A DNA stretch of 64,000 nucleotides from positions 2,356,001 through 2,420,000 of the forward strand of contig OY729430.1 in the NCBI GenBank assembly GCA_963422415.1, read 5' to 3'. This DNA is from Bin34 sp963422415. GTDB taxonomy: Bacteria; Chloroflexota; Anaerolineae; Caldilineales; Caldilineaceae. The position numbers and the translations under genes were made by a program. The notes beneath the pieces were generated by a model. It was not told the DNA's origin, made no database searches, and was given only the letters and a program-made list of their open reading frames with translations. Position 1 is the first letter of the stretch. Every line of letters starts with the position of its first letter. Shown piece after piece: positions 18,040 through 27,446 of the stretch.

Positions 18040-18097
18040 ATCTGTAGACTCTTTGTTTTGTATAATAACTATTATACAAAACAAAGAGTCTACAGAT
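18040..18097. repeat. Perfect AT-rich palindrome, 28-base arms
   Basis: Left arm 18040-18067 begins ATCTGTAGACTCTTTG and ends GTATAATA. Two bases AC follow, then the exact reverse complement to 18097. There is no mismatch in 28 pairs. It is far more AT-rich than the surroundings and contains TATAAT on both strands near the centre. With almost no loop it would extrude as a cruciform or form a very stable RNA hairpin. It lacks a T-run, so it is not a standard terminator. Confidence 0.9.
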
Positions 18098-18314
18098 GTC
18101 AGGGCCGGGAAAGACCGTTTCGGTGGTTGCTATTGTGAAATCCCGACATTGAAGTTCATGTGGCAATGTAAGGTCGGCTGGCTTGGGCTAGGAGCGAAAT
18201 TCGGATCGGAATCGGAGACGATTCCGGCTGTGATCGCGCGTGCGGGACCGGCCACGGGGTCTCCTGCGTGGACGCTTAGTCCTCCCGTTTCGGGTCAAGG
18301 CGCCATGCAGAGCG

Positions 18315-19202
18315 TCATCCCTTTAAGCCGCTCAACGATACACCTTGGATTATGTAACGTTGACCCAGCAGAAAAATGATGAAAGTGGGTAGAAATCCCA
18401 AAACGGCGCCGGCCATGTCCAGTCCTGCATCACCCCCCGAGCGAGCCACTGTGCCCAATCCCACCGGCAGTGTCCGCATATTGGCCTTGGTGGTAACAAT
18501 CAAGGGGTAAAGAAAGGAATTCCAATTGCCCATGAACCGCAGTATGGCCAGCGTGGCCAAGGCGGGTACTAGTTGGGGCAACAGCACGCTTCCAAAGATC
18601 TGGAACAGATTGGCCCCGTCCATGTGGGCTGCATCGTCATAGTCCCTAGGGATGCTGAGAAATTGCTGTCTCATGAGAAAAGTGCCGAATATCGATGCAA
18701 ACCAAGGGCCAATCAAGGCGGTATACGAGTTGACCAACCCCAAGTCGGACAGCAGGATGTATTGCGGAATGATCAGGGCGGTGTCCGGCATGATCAGTAT
18801 GCCGATGAAGATGTAGAAAAGAAACTCCTTGCCCAGGAAGTTGCCCCGGGCAAAGGCATAGCCGGCCATGGCGGATGTGATGACTCCACCCAGAGTGGAA
18901 ATCACGGCCACGACAAAGCTGTTGTACAGCCATCGGGCCGCCAGAGTGCGAGAAAAGAGGAGCCCAAAGTTCTCCACGGTAAAGGGTTGCGGAATCAGAT
19001 CCACAGGAAAGAGCAGGAACCGAATGTCCTGTGTCAGGGACACTGACAGCATGATGACAAAGGGTCCCACCGTCGAGACCCCTACCACCGCCATCAGCGC
19101 GTAGGTCAGAATGGTCTTGATTTCTTGGCCGGGCTGATAGCCTACCCACGCCCGAATCTTGCCCAACAGGCCCGGGTCCAGTTCTGTGCGAACCGTACTC
19201 AT
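18315..19202 (-). CDS. Sugar ABC transporter permease (MalG-like)
   Basis: Inner-membrane subunit of a CUT1-class carbohydrate importer, 295 residues with six predicted helices. The cytoplasmic ATPase-contact loop reads IPRDYDDAAHMDGANLFQIF, a good EAA motif, and the C-terminal QRYIIQGVSLSGLKG is standard for MalG-type proteins. A TTG nine codons upstream is possible, but the ATG ending at 19202 lies just after the stop of the preceding gene and fits better. It is the last gene of the binding protein-MalF-MalG operon. No ATPase is encoded here, so a shared MsmK/UgpC-type ATPase elsewhere is likely. Confidence 0.88.
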   Translation of the reverse strand: MSTVRTELDPGLLGKIRAWVGYQPGQEIKTILTYALMAVVGVSTVGPFVIMLSVSLTQDIRFLLFPVDLIPQPFTVENFGLLFSRTLAARWLYNSFVVAVISTLGGVITSAMAGYAFARGNFLGKEFLFYIFIGILIMPDTALIIPQYILLSDLGLVNSYTALIGPWFASIFGTFLMRQQFLSIPRDYDDAAHMDGANLFQIFGSVLLPQLVPALATLAILRFMGNWNSFLYPLIVTTKANMRTLPVGLGTVARSGGDAGLDMAGAVLGFLPTFIIFLLGQRYIIQGVSLSGLKG

Positions 19203-19209
19203 TTGTGAT

Positions 19210-20127
19210 TCAATACACTTCCTCGTCAAATTTCAGATATCGGCTTTGGATCCAAGCAATCACCAGAATGAGAGCAAAGAGCAGGATGGAAAGAGCATTG
19301 GCGTAGCCGAAGCGCGTGAAGTTGAAGGCCTGCGAATAGATATGATAGACCGCGGTGGTCGTGGCATAGACCGGCCCCCCGCCGGTCAGTATGTAAATGG
19401 CGCCAAACTCCTGCAAGGCTCCGATCGTGGTAATGACCACGATGAAGGCTGCGGTTGGCCGCAGGAGTGGAATGGTCACGTATCTGTGCAACCGCCACCC
19501 ATAGGCTCCATCCACCATCCCTGCATCGTAGAGTGGCTGCGGAATGGCTTGCAGCGCCGCCACCCAAATCACCATGAAGAAACCGAAAGACTGCCAGACG
19601 CCCACTGCGGCGATGGAGGCCAAGGCTTGGTGAATGTCCAACAGAAATTTCTGGGCCGGAATTCCGACCAAGCCTAGCATGTAGTTGATGGGCGCGTCGG
19701 GCCGGGGCGACAGGAACCTTCGGAAGACCAAGGCCAACACGGCAATGTTGGTGACATTGGGCAGAAAATAGATGGAGCGAAAAAAGCGCATGCCACGCAA
19801 TCTCTGGTTGACCAGAATGGCAACCACCAAGGATACGAACACGATGGGTGGCACATAAAGGAGCGCAAAGAGCACCGTGTTGCGGACGGCTTGGTGCAGG
19901 CGTTCATCGGCCACCATGTCACCAAAATGGCCCAACCCCACGAATTCCGAGTGGCTCAGCAGATCCGTCTTGTACAAGGCATTGCGAAACATGCTGAGCC
20001 AAGGCACAAGGTTGAACAACAAGAAAACCGCAAGATTGATCAGAATGAAGGGATACCAAGGCAAGGATTCCTTAATCCTGTGCCCGATGCCCGAACTGGG
20101 CATCGTCTTGATATAGCTGGGAACCAT
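19210..20127 (-). CDS. Sugar ABC transporter permease (MalF-like)
   Basis: Partner permease of the CUT1 importer, 305 residues, six hydrophobic helices starting near residue 25. The EAA loop is AIPQPLYDAGMVDGAYGWRLHR, and TGGGPVYATTTAVYHIYSQAF near the C-terminal third is typical of MalF/UgpA proteins. It is followed by the MalG-like gene with seven bases between the stop and the chosen ATG, so both are on one transcript after the binding protein, which lies 99 bases upstream. Confidence 0.88.
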   Translation of the reverse strand: MVPSYIKTMPSSGIGHRIKESLPWYPFILINLAVFLLFNLVPWLSMFRNALYKTDLLSHSEFVGLGHFGDMVADERLHQAVRNTVLFALLYVPPIVFVSLVVAILVNQRLRGMRFFRSIYFLPNVTNIAVLALVFRRFLSPRPDAPINYMLGLVGIPAQKFLLDIHQALASIAAVGVWQSFGFFMVIWVAALQAIPQPLYDAGMVDGAYGWRLHRYVTIPLLRPTAAFIVVITTIGALQEFGAIYILTGGGPVYATTTAVYHIYSQAFNFTRFGYANALSILLFALILVIAWIQSRYLKFDEEVY

Positions 20128-20226
20128 GACTTGCTTATGTCAATCAAGCAGAGCCAGACGGCAGACAGGGTTTCTCCTTGCCTGCCGCCAAGTTCTGCAA
20201 CACGATAACGTGCCGCAGGGTTGAAA

Positions 20227-21546
20227 CTAGGCTTTTTCCGCCAGCAACGCGTCGATTTCGGTCTGCATGGTTTCCAAGGCTTCGTCAACAGGGCTGTGTC
20301 CCAATATGGCCGCTTGGAACTGTGGACCGCAGACCACCTTGCTCTCCTGCCACAGAGTATTCGAATCCTGGTCGGAAAAGAGATGCGGACTGTGCCGGTT
20401 GACATGCTCCAGAACACAGGGTTCCGGATTCCAGAATTCGGTCTTGGACCTGGTGCCAATGGGCGTGGATCCCGCCAGCTGGCAGTATTCGCCTACTTGG
20501 GGTGGTTGAATCATGAAGCGGACCCAATCCACGGCGGCATCCACTTCATCGCTCTGTGAGGTTATCGCCCAACCCTGTCCTGACACCGTGCCGGAAATGG
20601 GGAATTCCGCACCGGTACGCGTGCGCGGATGACCCAAGATGTATTCCAGCTCCGGCTGCGCTTCTACATTCGTGATACAGGCCGCGTCTTCCCTACGGGT
20701 AGTGACCTGTTCCAGTGAAAGCCAGTAGTCGGGCAAGCCGCCCTGTTCATCGACGCTGCCGATGGCAAACTCGATAGGTACCCAACCATTCTGGTATTCC
20801 ATCACCCAACGCTCCAGTGTCTGGCGACACGCGTCTTCCGTAAAGTGTGACTTGGTACGGTCCTCAGAGTAAACGGTGCCGCCTGCTTCATGCACCTGCG
20901 TAATGAATTCACCCCAGTTGAAGGTGCTCAGGGCCTCCAGATAATAGCCTTTGGCCGCGGCCGATTCCGCCACGGTGAAAAGCTTGTCCCACGTGTCCAG
21001 CTCCGTGGTGTCTGGATCCAGACCCAGTTCGCGGAGCAGACCGCCACTGTAGGCGGGACCATTCACTTCGGCTTCAAACAGGGGCATATACAGCACACCG
21101 TCAAAACTGGCTGCGGCCAGTTCTGCATCCTGGTAATCAGCCAGATCGGCTTCAGTCAAGAGGTCCGAGACACCCAGAATGACCCCCTTTTCAATGTAGG
21201 CGGGTATCGTGTCGGTTGTGGCGTCCCAGATGTCCGGAGCCTCGCCAGCGGCGGCGGCGGCATAGAGACTCTCGCGTCGGCCTCCCCATGGTTGCACCTC
21301 GATATTCGCCTTGATAGTGTCATGACTGGCATGAAATTTCTCCATCAGAGGCTTGAACACGATATCCAAGTCATTCTCTGTACGGGGATAGGACCAAATG
21401 TCAATTTCCGCCATTTCCATCATGGAATCGGTACCTGAACCGCCTGTAGGTATGCTGGCTACGCAGGCGCTCAAGAGGCTCAACGCCCCTGCTGTGCCGC
21501 TTAACTGCAAGAAATTCCGTCGACTTAAACTATTCCGCAATGTCAT
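20227..21546 (-). CDS. Tat-exported sugar-binding lipoprotein (extracellular solute-binding family 1)
   Basis: Binding component of the CUT1 importer. The 439-residue product begins with a twin-arginine signal (SRRNFLQLSG, residues 8-17), a hydrophobic stretch and lipobox LLSAC, so it is a Tat-dependent lipoprotein. The mature part has PWGGRRESLYAAAAAGEAPD and a WAITSQSDEVDAAVDWVRFM segment typical of the family. The ATG ending at 21546 follows AGGAGG at six bases. It is the first gene of the operon with the MalF- and MalG-like permeases. Substrate is not evident; the family takes oligosaccharides or glycerol-phosphate compounds. Confidence 0.88.
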   Translation of the reverse strand: MTLRNSLSRRNFLQLSGTAGALSLLSACVASIPTGGSGTDSMMEMAEIDIWSYPRTENDLDIVFKPLMEKFHASHDTIKANIEVQPWGGRRESLYAAAAAGEAPDIWDATTDTIPAYIEKGVILGVSDLLTEADLADYQDAELAAASFDGVLYMPLFEAEVNGPAYSGGLLRELGLDPDTTELDTWDKLFTVAESAAAKGYYLEALSTFNWGEFITQVHEAGGTVYSEDRTKSHFTEDACRQTLERWVMEYQNGWVPIEFAIGSVDEQGGLPDYWLSLEQVTTRREDAACITNVEAQPELEYILGHPRTRTGAEFPISGTVSGQGWAITSQSDEVDAAVDWVRFMIQPPQVGEYCQLAGSTPIGTRSKTEFWNPEPCVLEHVNRHSPHLFSDQDSNTLWQESKVVCGPQFQAAILGHSPVDEALETMQTEIDALLAEKA

Positions 21547-21956
21547 GTTGGCCTCCTGATAGGGGCTGGTGAAATGCCAATCTCTCCAGACTCACAAGCC
21601 AGAAGAATTCAGCAATTAAATGAATTGACATTTGAAGCAGCCCCCAATATAACAGCCGAGATAATTTTCTCCAACGCTGATGTACCCATTTACGTTACAG
21701 ACTGCAGGCAAGCAATCGGATCCTGACGACCTCCAGACGGGAAATTTCAGGGTTGTTGTGTTTTCACATTAACTTCAAGCCCTGTCTATAATCGGATGTT
21801 CCACAGGAACCCCCGCCTGTGCCTAGGGGCTTGGACACAGGCGCGGTGGCAGCCCTCCGCTGGCAAGACTGCTCGGACGCTCTAAGTTCCGCAATCGTCC
21901 AGAACCATAGTCAGAACGATGAGTCTCACCTTAACACTGGCAACAGGAATGCACTG
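21547..21956. other. Divergent promoter region
   Basis: About 410 bases between the Tat lipoprotein gene (leftward) and the ThrH-like gene (rightward). Apart from the promoter at 21763-21792, it holds a small hairpin CACAGG/CCTGTG just after the promoter. The apparent coding frame from 21819 is the open but non-conserved leader of the ThrH-like gene. Confidence 0.5.
21763..21792 (+). promoter_or_regulatory. Sigma-70-like promoter for the ThrH-like gene
   Basis: -35 box TTCACA (21763-21768, five of six matches), an 18-base spacer and a perfect -10 box TATAAT (21787-21792). Transcription would start near 21799, leaving a leader of about 160 bases before the GTG start. Confidence 0.6.
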
Positions 21957-22631
21957 GTGGCAAAACCAACGCTTGTAGCACTGGATTTGGAAGGCGTACT
22001 GCTAGAGGAAGTCTGGCTTGCCATTGCAGATCACACGAGTTTGAAAGAACTGCGACTGACGACACGTGATGTTGAAAACTATGCGAAACTTATGAAAATG
22101 CGCATTGACATTCTGAATCAACATGGCTTTACGCTACAATTTTTGCAGGATATCATCGCCGAGACTGTGCGGCCTCTGGAAGGCGCGCGGGGCTTCCTGG
22201 ATTGGCTGAAACAACGGACCCCCGTTGTGATTCTCTCGGACATCTTCATGGAACTAGTGGCACCGGTTCAGGCCCAGCTGGGTTTTCCCACCATCTTTGG
22301 CAACACACTGGTGGTGGACTCGATGTCAGGCATGGTGAAGGACTTTCATATTCGCCAGACCGATGGCAAGCGCAAGGCCATCGAAGCCTTTCACGAGTTA
22401 GGGTTCAAGACATTTGCCGCGGGGGATTCATATAACGATCTGACCATGATCCGGGCCGCCCACTCGGGATCCCTGTTTAATGCACCGGCCCGCATCAGAA
22501 CGGATGCTGCTGATCTGCGTTGTTGTACGGAGTATGCTGAACTGCAGGCTCTGATAACCCAGGATTTGCTTGATGCCCCTGAGAATTGCCGGCTCGGAGA
22601 TGCGAATTTGGTTCCAAGGAAATGGACATGA
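21957..22631 (+). CDS. thrH: ThrH-like HAD phosphatase (phosphoserine phosphatase/homoserine phosphotransferase)
   Basis: Cytoplasmic HAD-family enzyme. ThrH hydrolyses phosphoserine and can pass the phosphate to homoserine. Recognised from VALDLEGVLLEEVWLAIA (nucleophile Asp10, with Glu12 where most HADs have Asp, as in ThrH), LRLTTRDVENYAKLM, VVILSDIFMELVAP and FAAGDSYNDLTMI. From GTG 21957 the product is 224 residues, slightly longer than the usual 205. The frame is open to 21819, but that extension is not conserved-looking, and AGGAA lies about nine bases before the GTG. It overlaps the next gene by four bases (ATGA). Confidence 0.88.
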   Translation: MAKPTLVALDLEGVLLEEVWLAIADHTSLKELRLTTRDVENYAKLMKMRIDILNQHGFTLQFLQDIIAETVRPLEGARGFLDWLKQRTPVVILSDIFMELVAPVQAQLGFPTIFGNTLVVDSMSGMVKDFHIRQTDGKRKAIEAFHELGFKTFAAGDSYNDLTMIRAAHSGSLFNAPARIRTDAADLRCCTEYAELQALITQDLLDAPENCRLGDANLVPRKWT

Positions 22632-23284
22632 AATCAATCCAAATGACTGATGCACTTTGGAGTTATGTACAGGCTGTCACACCGTCCGACGACGATGTCA
22701 TGCAGGAGCTCCGGACATTGACCGCGGAGATGCCGGCCGGAGGCATGCAGATTCCTCCTTATCAGGGTCGTTTCATGCAGTTCCTGGTGCGTTTGTTGGG
22801 GGTCAAGCGTTATATTGAGGTCGGCTGTTTCACGGGGTACAGCGCCTTGGCCGTAGCCAGGTCGCTGCCGGCGGACGGCCAAGTGATTACTTGCGATGTG
22901 AGCGAAGAGTGGACCGCTACGGCGCGCAAGTTTTGGCAGAAGGCTGGAATCGCCGATCGCATTGAGTTGCGACTGGGACCGGCGGTAGAGACATTGCAAG
23001 GCATGATCAACGCGGGAGTCGCCGGTTCTTTTGACATGGCCTTCGTTGACGCCGACAAGAACCAATATGTTCAATATTATGAGCTGTGTCTGCAACTTGT
23101 GCGCCAAGGGGGCATCATCCTGATCGACAACACTCTCTGGGGAGGGGGCGTTGTCGATGTCGCGGTACAGGATGAAGAAACGCGGGGCATCCGGGCGGTC
23201 AATCAACGGGTCTTTGAGGATCCACGCGTGGACACCTGCCTGCTCCCGATTTCCGATGGCGTGCATCTTTGTCACAAGCTGTAG
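22628..23284 (+). CDS. Class I SAM-dependent O-methyltransferase (caffeoyl-CoA type)
   Basis: Small cation-dependent O-methyltransferase, 218 residues. The SAM site is YIEVGCFTGYSALAVA (about 60-75). Metal and catalytic marks are MAFVDADKNQY and LIDNTLWGGGVVD, as in the caffeoyl-CoA/catechol methyltransferase family. The ATG at 22628 overlaps the ThrH stop as ATGA and has AAGGA seven bases upstream; an ATG two codons earlier is too close to it. Bacterial members act on small phenolics or on unknown substrates, so the substrate is open. Translational coupling to a serine-family phosphatase is probably only operon economy. Confidence 0.88.
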   Translation: MKSIQMTDALWSYVQAVTPSDDDVMQELRTLTAEMPAGGMQIPPYQGRFMQFLVRLLGVKRYIEVGCFTGYSALAVARSLPADGQVITCDVSEEWTATARKFWQKAGIADRIELRLGPAVETLQGMINAGVAGSFDMAFVDADKNQYVQYYELCLQLVRQGGIILIDNTLWGGGVVDVAVQDEETRGIRAVNQRVFEDPRVDTCLLPISDGVHLCHKL

Positions 23285-23294
23285 AGGGTTTGCA

Positions 23295-23744
23295 TTGAGC
23301 GCTACTCGTCAAATGGAATTGAACGCTCACTCCTCTGTGGTACTGGAAGCCATAGGGTACATTTTGGCCATCTCCTATCCTCTGCTGGCCTTCTCGGCGG
23401 CGGGACGATCGGTGTACCAGCTCTTTTTCAAGATGGGTGTTGCCCTAGAGGCAGGATCTTTGCTGTCCGCTTTCGCGGGCCTTTGCTATCTTCTGGCCGC
23501 TTTCGGCCTTGTCTTCCGTAGACCTTGGACCTGGTTCCTGTCCTTGACAGTATTGGCGGTCGAGTCGCTGGGGACCGTATTGGTGGGAACCTTGAGCATT
23601 ACAGCCCCTGACTTGGTGGGACGGTCCGTCTGGCGTCTATACGGAGTGGATTTTGCTTTCTTCCCATTGGTGCAGCCTTTCCTGGGAATTGCATGGTTGC
23701 TCTGGCCGCGCACCCGTTTCCTCTTCGGGCTGCCAGCGGTCTGA
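23295..23744 (+). CDS. Four-helix integral membrane protein of unknown function
   Basis: About 149 residues with four hydrophobic segments (roughly residues 17-37, 48-70, 74-97 and 116-140) and few charges outside them. No family recognised. The start is uncertain: TTG 23295 has AGAGGG six bases upstream, while the ATG six codons later has no ribosome site, so TTG is preferred. It follows the O-methyltransferase by 10 bases and probably shares its transcript. Confidence 0.6.
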   Translation: MSATRQMELNAHSSVVLEAIGYILAISYPLLAFSAAGRSVYQLFFKMGVALEAGSLLSAFAGLCYLLAAFGLVFRRPWTWFLSLTVLAVESLGTVLVGTLSITAPDLVGRSVWRLYGVDFAFFPLVQPFLGIAWLLWPRTRFLFGLPAV

Positions 23745-23950
23745 AGCAGTTTCTGGAAAGGGGAGTTCCAAGGCGACTTGACGCAGAGACTGTCTGTTTT
23801 GGTACAAAGTCTCAGCGCTTCAAGTAGCACAGACACAATGTAAGACCATGGTGTTTCGATCCGTATGATCCTTACTTGGTCGGGACTGACTTTTACCCGT
23901 TTCCAACTTCTCCCGTTGACATTAAGCCCAGAGACGTCAATCCTCCTGCC

Positions 23951-26527
23951 ATGAACATCATTCAGCACATATCCGTAAAACCTTCCTTGCCGGCGACCAT
24001 TGGGCGTCTTGAAGAACTGGCCTACAACTTGGTATGGAGCTGGCTCCCCGGAGCTCCGGACCTCTTCAAGGAGATTGATGCGGAGATCTGGTCCGCTACC
24101 AACCACAACCCGATTTTGCTGTTGTCCGAGGCCAAGCAAGAACGTCTTGACCAGCTGGCCTGTTGCGATGCCTACCTAGGCTATTACGCGGATGTCATGC
24201 GGCGTTTTGACGAGTATATGTCAACGGATGCGCTGACCTGGATTCACGACCGACATCCCGACAAGAGCGAGAAAGTCATCGCCTACTTCAGCGCCGAATA
24301 CGGTCTTCACGAATCCCTGCCCATCTACAGCGGTGGCTTAGGCATCTTGTCCGGCGACCACTTGAAGGAAGCCAGCGATCTGGGGCTTCCCTTGGTCGGG
24401 GTCGGGTTCCTGTACCCCCAAGGCTACTTCCATCAGCTGCTGGACGCCTCCGGGTGGCAGCACGCTCATTACGACCATCTCCCCTTTGAAATCTTGCCTG
24501 TAACCCCCGCGTTGGGGACCAACGGACAACAAGTCATGGTAGCCGTGGAACTGCCCGCTCGGCTGGTTCACATTCGGGTCTGGCAAATCCAGGTAGGCCG
24601 CTGCAAGGTCTATTGCATGGATACAGATGTGGAGCAGAACTCTCCTGCGGATCGGCAGCTCAGTCACCGCCTGTATCACGGCGATGAGGAGACGCGGGTG
24701 GCCTGGGAAACCGTCTTTGGGTTGGGCGGCGTGCGTGTCTTGCGGGCGCTGGGCTTGGAACCGGCCGTGTGGCACATGAATGAAGGACACAGCGCCTTCA
24801 TGGGGCTGGAGCGGGTGCGGGAATTGGTGCACCATCATGGCCTTATCTTCTCGGAGGCAGTGGAAGTGGTGCGATCCAACACCGTCTTTACAACCCACAC
24901 TCCGGTGCCCGCAGGCAATGACACCTTCTCCCATGAATTGATCGGAAAGTACTTCTCCAAGTTTTGGGGGCACCTGGGTATTGAACAGAATGAATTTCTG
25001 GAGTTCGCCCGCCAGGAATTGGATTGGCAAACACGGTTCAGCATGACAGTGTTGGCGTTCCGTTTGAGTGGCTATGCCAATGGAGTCAGCCAACTGCACG
25101 GATCCGTGAGCCGCGAAATGTGGCAGTTCGTCTGGCCCCATACGCCGCCCGAGGAAATACCCATTCAGGGGATTACGAATGGGGTGCATGCCGCGACGTG
25201 GATACCGGAGCGCCTGCAAAGCCTCTATCGGAAACACCTTGGGCCAAGGTATATGGAGGAAATCCATGAAACGCAAACCTGGGAAGGCATTGAACACGTG
25301 CCAGATCATGATCTATGGACAGCCCATCTGGCCTGCAAACAGGATTTGAACGAGTTTGCCTTGCAGAACCTCGTACGCCAAGGGGAACGATTGGAGGACA
25401 TTCCCGCTGATCTGGCGCGCGGTGCACCCGTATTGGATCCGAAAGCGCTGGTGATTGGGTTTGCCCGCCGTTTTGCCACCTACAAACGGGCTACGTTGCT
25501 CTTGCACGACGTCGATCGTCTCCGTCACTTGGTCAATGATCCGGCCCGGCCCATCCAGTTTGTGTTCGCCGGCAAGGCTCATCCGGCGGACGATGCCGGC
25601 AAGCATTTGATTCAGGAGATCTTCCGGCTCGCGCGAGATCCCCTTTCGGGCTTCAAGGGCAAGTTCATTTTCCTGGAAAACTATGACATTCGCATGGGGC
25701 GCCATCTGGTCGCGGGCGTGGACATATGGCTGAACACGCCGCGCCGTCCTCATGAAGCCAGTGGCACCAGTGGAGAGAAGGCCGCCCTGTGTGGAGTGCC
25801 ACATTGCAGCGTGTTGGATGGATGGTGGGCAGAGGGATTCAATGGCCGGAATGGTTGGGCGATTGGCTCCGACATCGCCTTTCAGGACGAAAATACCCAG
25901 AATGAAGCGGATGCCCTCTCACTCTACGAGATCCTGGAAACCGACATCCTGCCGCTCTTTTTTGATCGGAATGCGGACGGTGTGCCCACAGGCTGGGTAC
26001 GGATTATGAAGGAGGCGATTCGCAGTTGCGCTCCGCGGTTCAGCTTGCGCCGGATGTTGCATGACTACTGCCATTGCCTGTATTTTCCAGCCATGGAAAC
26101 CGGGCACAGTCAACATAGCGGGAACTTCGAAAGGGCGGTGCGACTGGCGGCCTGGATGAAATTCATGCGCGTACATTGGCCGGGAGTCTCTTTTGCGGGC
26201 ATACGTGTTTCCACTTCCGCACTGACCGTGGGGAATCCGGTGCAGGTGGAAGCCACGGTGCGGCTGGGCTCCATTCTCCCCGCCGAGACGCAAGTGGAGG
26301 TGGTGGTATATCGGTACGGGGTGGACAATTCCCTGGAGCTGCTGTCGCGGCAGGTATTGGAATATAGTGGTGGCACAGAGGGTTTGGAAGTGTATGGCGG
26401 GGCACTGCATCCCCAGCAAAATGGTAACCTCGGCCTCGGTGTTAGAATCAGGCCCACCCATCCGGATTTGATTGCATTGAGTCATTCCGGGTTGGTCACA
26501 TGGGCCGAGAAATCCCATCTACAGTAA
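23951..26527 (+). CDS. glgP: Alpha-glucan (glycogen/maltodextrin) phosphorylase
   Basis: PLP-dependent GT35 enzyme that splits alpha-1,4-glucans with phosphate to give glucose-1-phosphate. The 858-residue product belongs to the short-insert alpha-glucan phosphorylase type (TIGR02094-like) rather than the E. coli MalP type. Marks are YFSAEYGLHESLPIYSGGLG near 115-134, VFTTHTPVPAGNDTF, the GITNGVH block and EASGTSGEKAALCG, whose Lys610 should bind PLP. A glycine/glutamate replaces the usual methionine before that lysine. The frame is open to 23876, but ATG 23951 matches the family start; no ribosome site is obvious. The C-terminal 120 residues form the usual DUF3417/beta-rich tail. It likely serves glycogen or imported maltodextrin breakdown. 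Confidence 0.93.
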   Translation: MNIIQHISVKPSLPATIGRLEELAYNLVWSWLPGAPDLFKEIDAEIWSATNHNPILLLSEAKQERLDQLACCDAYLGYYADVMRRFDEYMSTDALTWIHDRHPDKSEKVIAYFSAEYGLHESLPIYSGGLGILSGDHLKEASDLGLPLVGVGFLYPQGYFHQLLDASGWQHAHYDHLPFEILPVTPALGTNGQQVMVAVELPARLVHIRVWQIQVGRCKVYCMDTDVEQNSPADRQLSHRLYHGDEETRVAWETVFGLGGVRVLRALGLEPAVWHMNEGHSAFMGLERVRELVHHHGLIFSEAVEVVRSNTVFTTHTPVPAGNDTFSHELIGKYFSKFWGHLGIEQNEFLEFARQELDWQTRFSMTVLAFRLSGYANGVSQLHGSVSREMWQFVWPHTPPEEIPIQGITNGVHAATWIPERLQSLYRKHLGPRYMEEIHETQTWEGIEHVPDHDLWTAHLACKQDLNEFALQNLVRQGERLEDIPADLARGAPVLDPKALVIGFARRFATYKRATLLLHDVDRLRHLVNDPARPIQFVFAGKAHPADDAGKHLIQEIFRLARDPLSGFKGKFIFLENYDIRMGRHLVAGVDIWLNTPRRPHEASGTSGEKAALCGVPHCSVLDGWWAEGFNGRNGWAIGSDIAFQDENTQNEADALSLYEILETDILPLFFDRNADGVPTGWVRIMKEAIRSCAPRFSLRRMLHDYCHCLYFPAMETGHSQHSGNFERAVRLAAWMKFMRVHWPGVSFAGIRVSTSALTVGNPVQVEATVRLGSILPAETQVEVVVYRYGVDNSLELLSRQVLEYSGGTEGLEVYGGALHPQQNGNLGLGVRIRPTHPDLIALSHSGLVTWAEKSHLQ

Positions 26528-26543
26528 GGAAGGCTTGTCCTCT

Positions 26544-27446
26544 ATGCGGGTTGTAATTGCCGGAGGCTCCGGTCTGATAGGGTCCTGTTTGACTCGGTTG
26601 CTCGTCGAGGCAGGGCATGATGTAACCGTCCTTTCCCGCACGGCGAAGCCCGATCGGCAGGAAGTAAACTATGTCAAATGGTTGGGGACGGACGCGCGCG
26701 AAATCGCTCCATGCATCGCCGAGACGGACGCCATTGTCAACCTGGCCGGGGCCAATATTGGCGAGAAGCGCTGGAGCCCGGACCGCAAGGATCTCATACG
26801 ATCCAGTCGAGTACAAACCGGTCAGACACTGGCAGCGGGGATTCAGGAAACCCAGAATCCCCCTGCAGTCTTTGTCCAAGCCTCCGCAGTGGGCTATTAC
26901 GGCAACCTGTATGGTCCTGAAGTCCTTTCGGAGCGTCTGCCACCGGGCAATGATTTTCTGGCTTCGGTTTGTGTAGACTGGGAAGCCTCGACGCAGGGTC
27001 TGCGCCACCATGGGATCCGCCACGCCATCGTCCGCTTCGGAATCGTGCTGTCTATGCAAGGAGGCGCCCTGCCACGTATGCTGCCTCCTTTTCAGTTTGG
27101 TCTGGGGGGACCTGTCGGAACCGGTAAGCAACCGTTTCCTTGGATACACGCACAAGATGCCGCGCGTGCCATTCTCTTTGTTCTGGAATGCGAAGAGGCG
27201 GTGGGTGCCTTCAACATCACGGCTCCCGCCGCGGACAACAATGCCGAGTTCAGCCAAGCCTTGGCCACTGTGTTGCACCGTCCCCTCTTCGCGGGAGTTC
27301 CCGCTTTTGTGGCTCGCATCATGTTCGGCGAAATGGCCGATCTCTTGCTTTATGGACAGAATGCGTCGTCTGGCAAGCTGCAGGCGGCGGGATTTGAACA
27401 TCAGTTTCCACAGGTGAAATCGGCTCTGGCTGACTTGTTGTCCTAA
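26544..27446 (+). CDS. TIGR01777 family epimerase-like protein
   Basis: Extended short-chain dehydrogenase-fold protein of the YfcH/SulA group, 300 residues. NAD(P)-binding GGSGLIGSCL lies near residues 7-16, the family phrase INLAGANIGEKRWS appears as VNLAGANIGEKRWS, QASAVGYYG carries the YxxxK-less active region, and the ending QxPxVKSALADLL is typical. ATG 26544 is preferred to TTG 26535; AGGAAGG lies upstream of both. It starts 16 bases after the phosphorylase gene and is probably co-transcribed. The true substrate of this widespread family is unknown. Confidence 0.85.
   Translation: MRVVIAGGSGLIGSCLTRLLVEAGHDVTVLSRTAKPDRQEVNYVKWLGTDAREIAPCIAETDAIVNLAGANIGEKRWSPDRKDLIRSSRVQTGQTLAAGIQETQNPPAVFVQASAVGYYGNLYGPEVLSERLPPGNDFLASVCVDWEASTQGLRHHGIRHAIVRFGIVLSMQGGALPRMLPPFQFGLGGPVGTGKQPFPWIHAQDAARAILFVLECEEAVGAFNITAPAADNNAEFSQALATVLHRPLFAGVPAFVARIMFGEMADLLLYGQNASSGKLQAAGFEHQFPQVKSALADLLS

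Larger units (their letters stand above)
17650..18314. other. Intergenic region between two sugar ABC operons
   Basis: About 660 bases without a protein-like frame. It contains an 11-base tandem repeat, a 13-base palindrome (ACAAATAATTTGT at 18024-18036) and a 58-base perfect palindrome, all in one AT-rich patch near 17996-18100. The rest is featureless. It should also hold the promoter of the downstream operon and the end of the upstream one. Confidence 0.5.

Noticed and set aside
23151..23294. Upstream extension of the four-helix membrane protein frame
   Set aside because: Lies inside the O-methyltransferase gene in another frame and reads as shadow.
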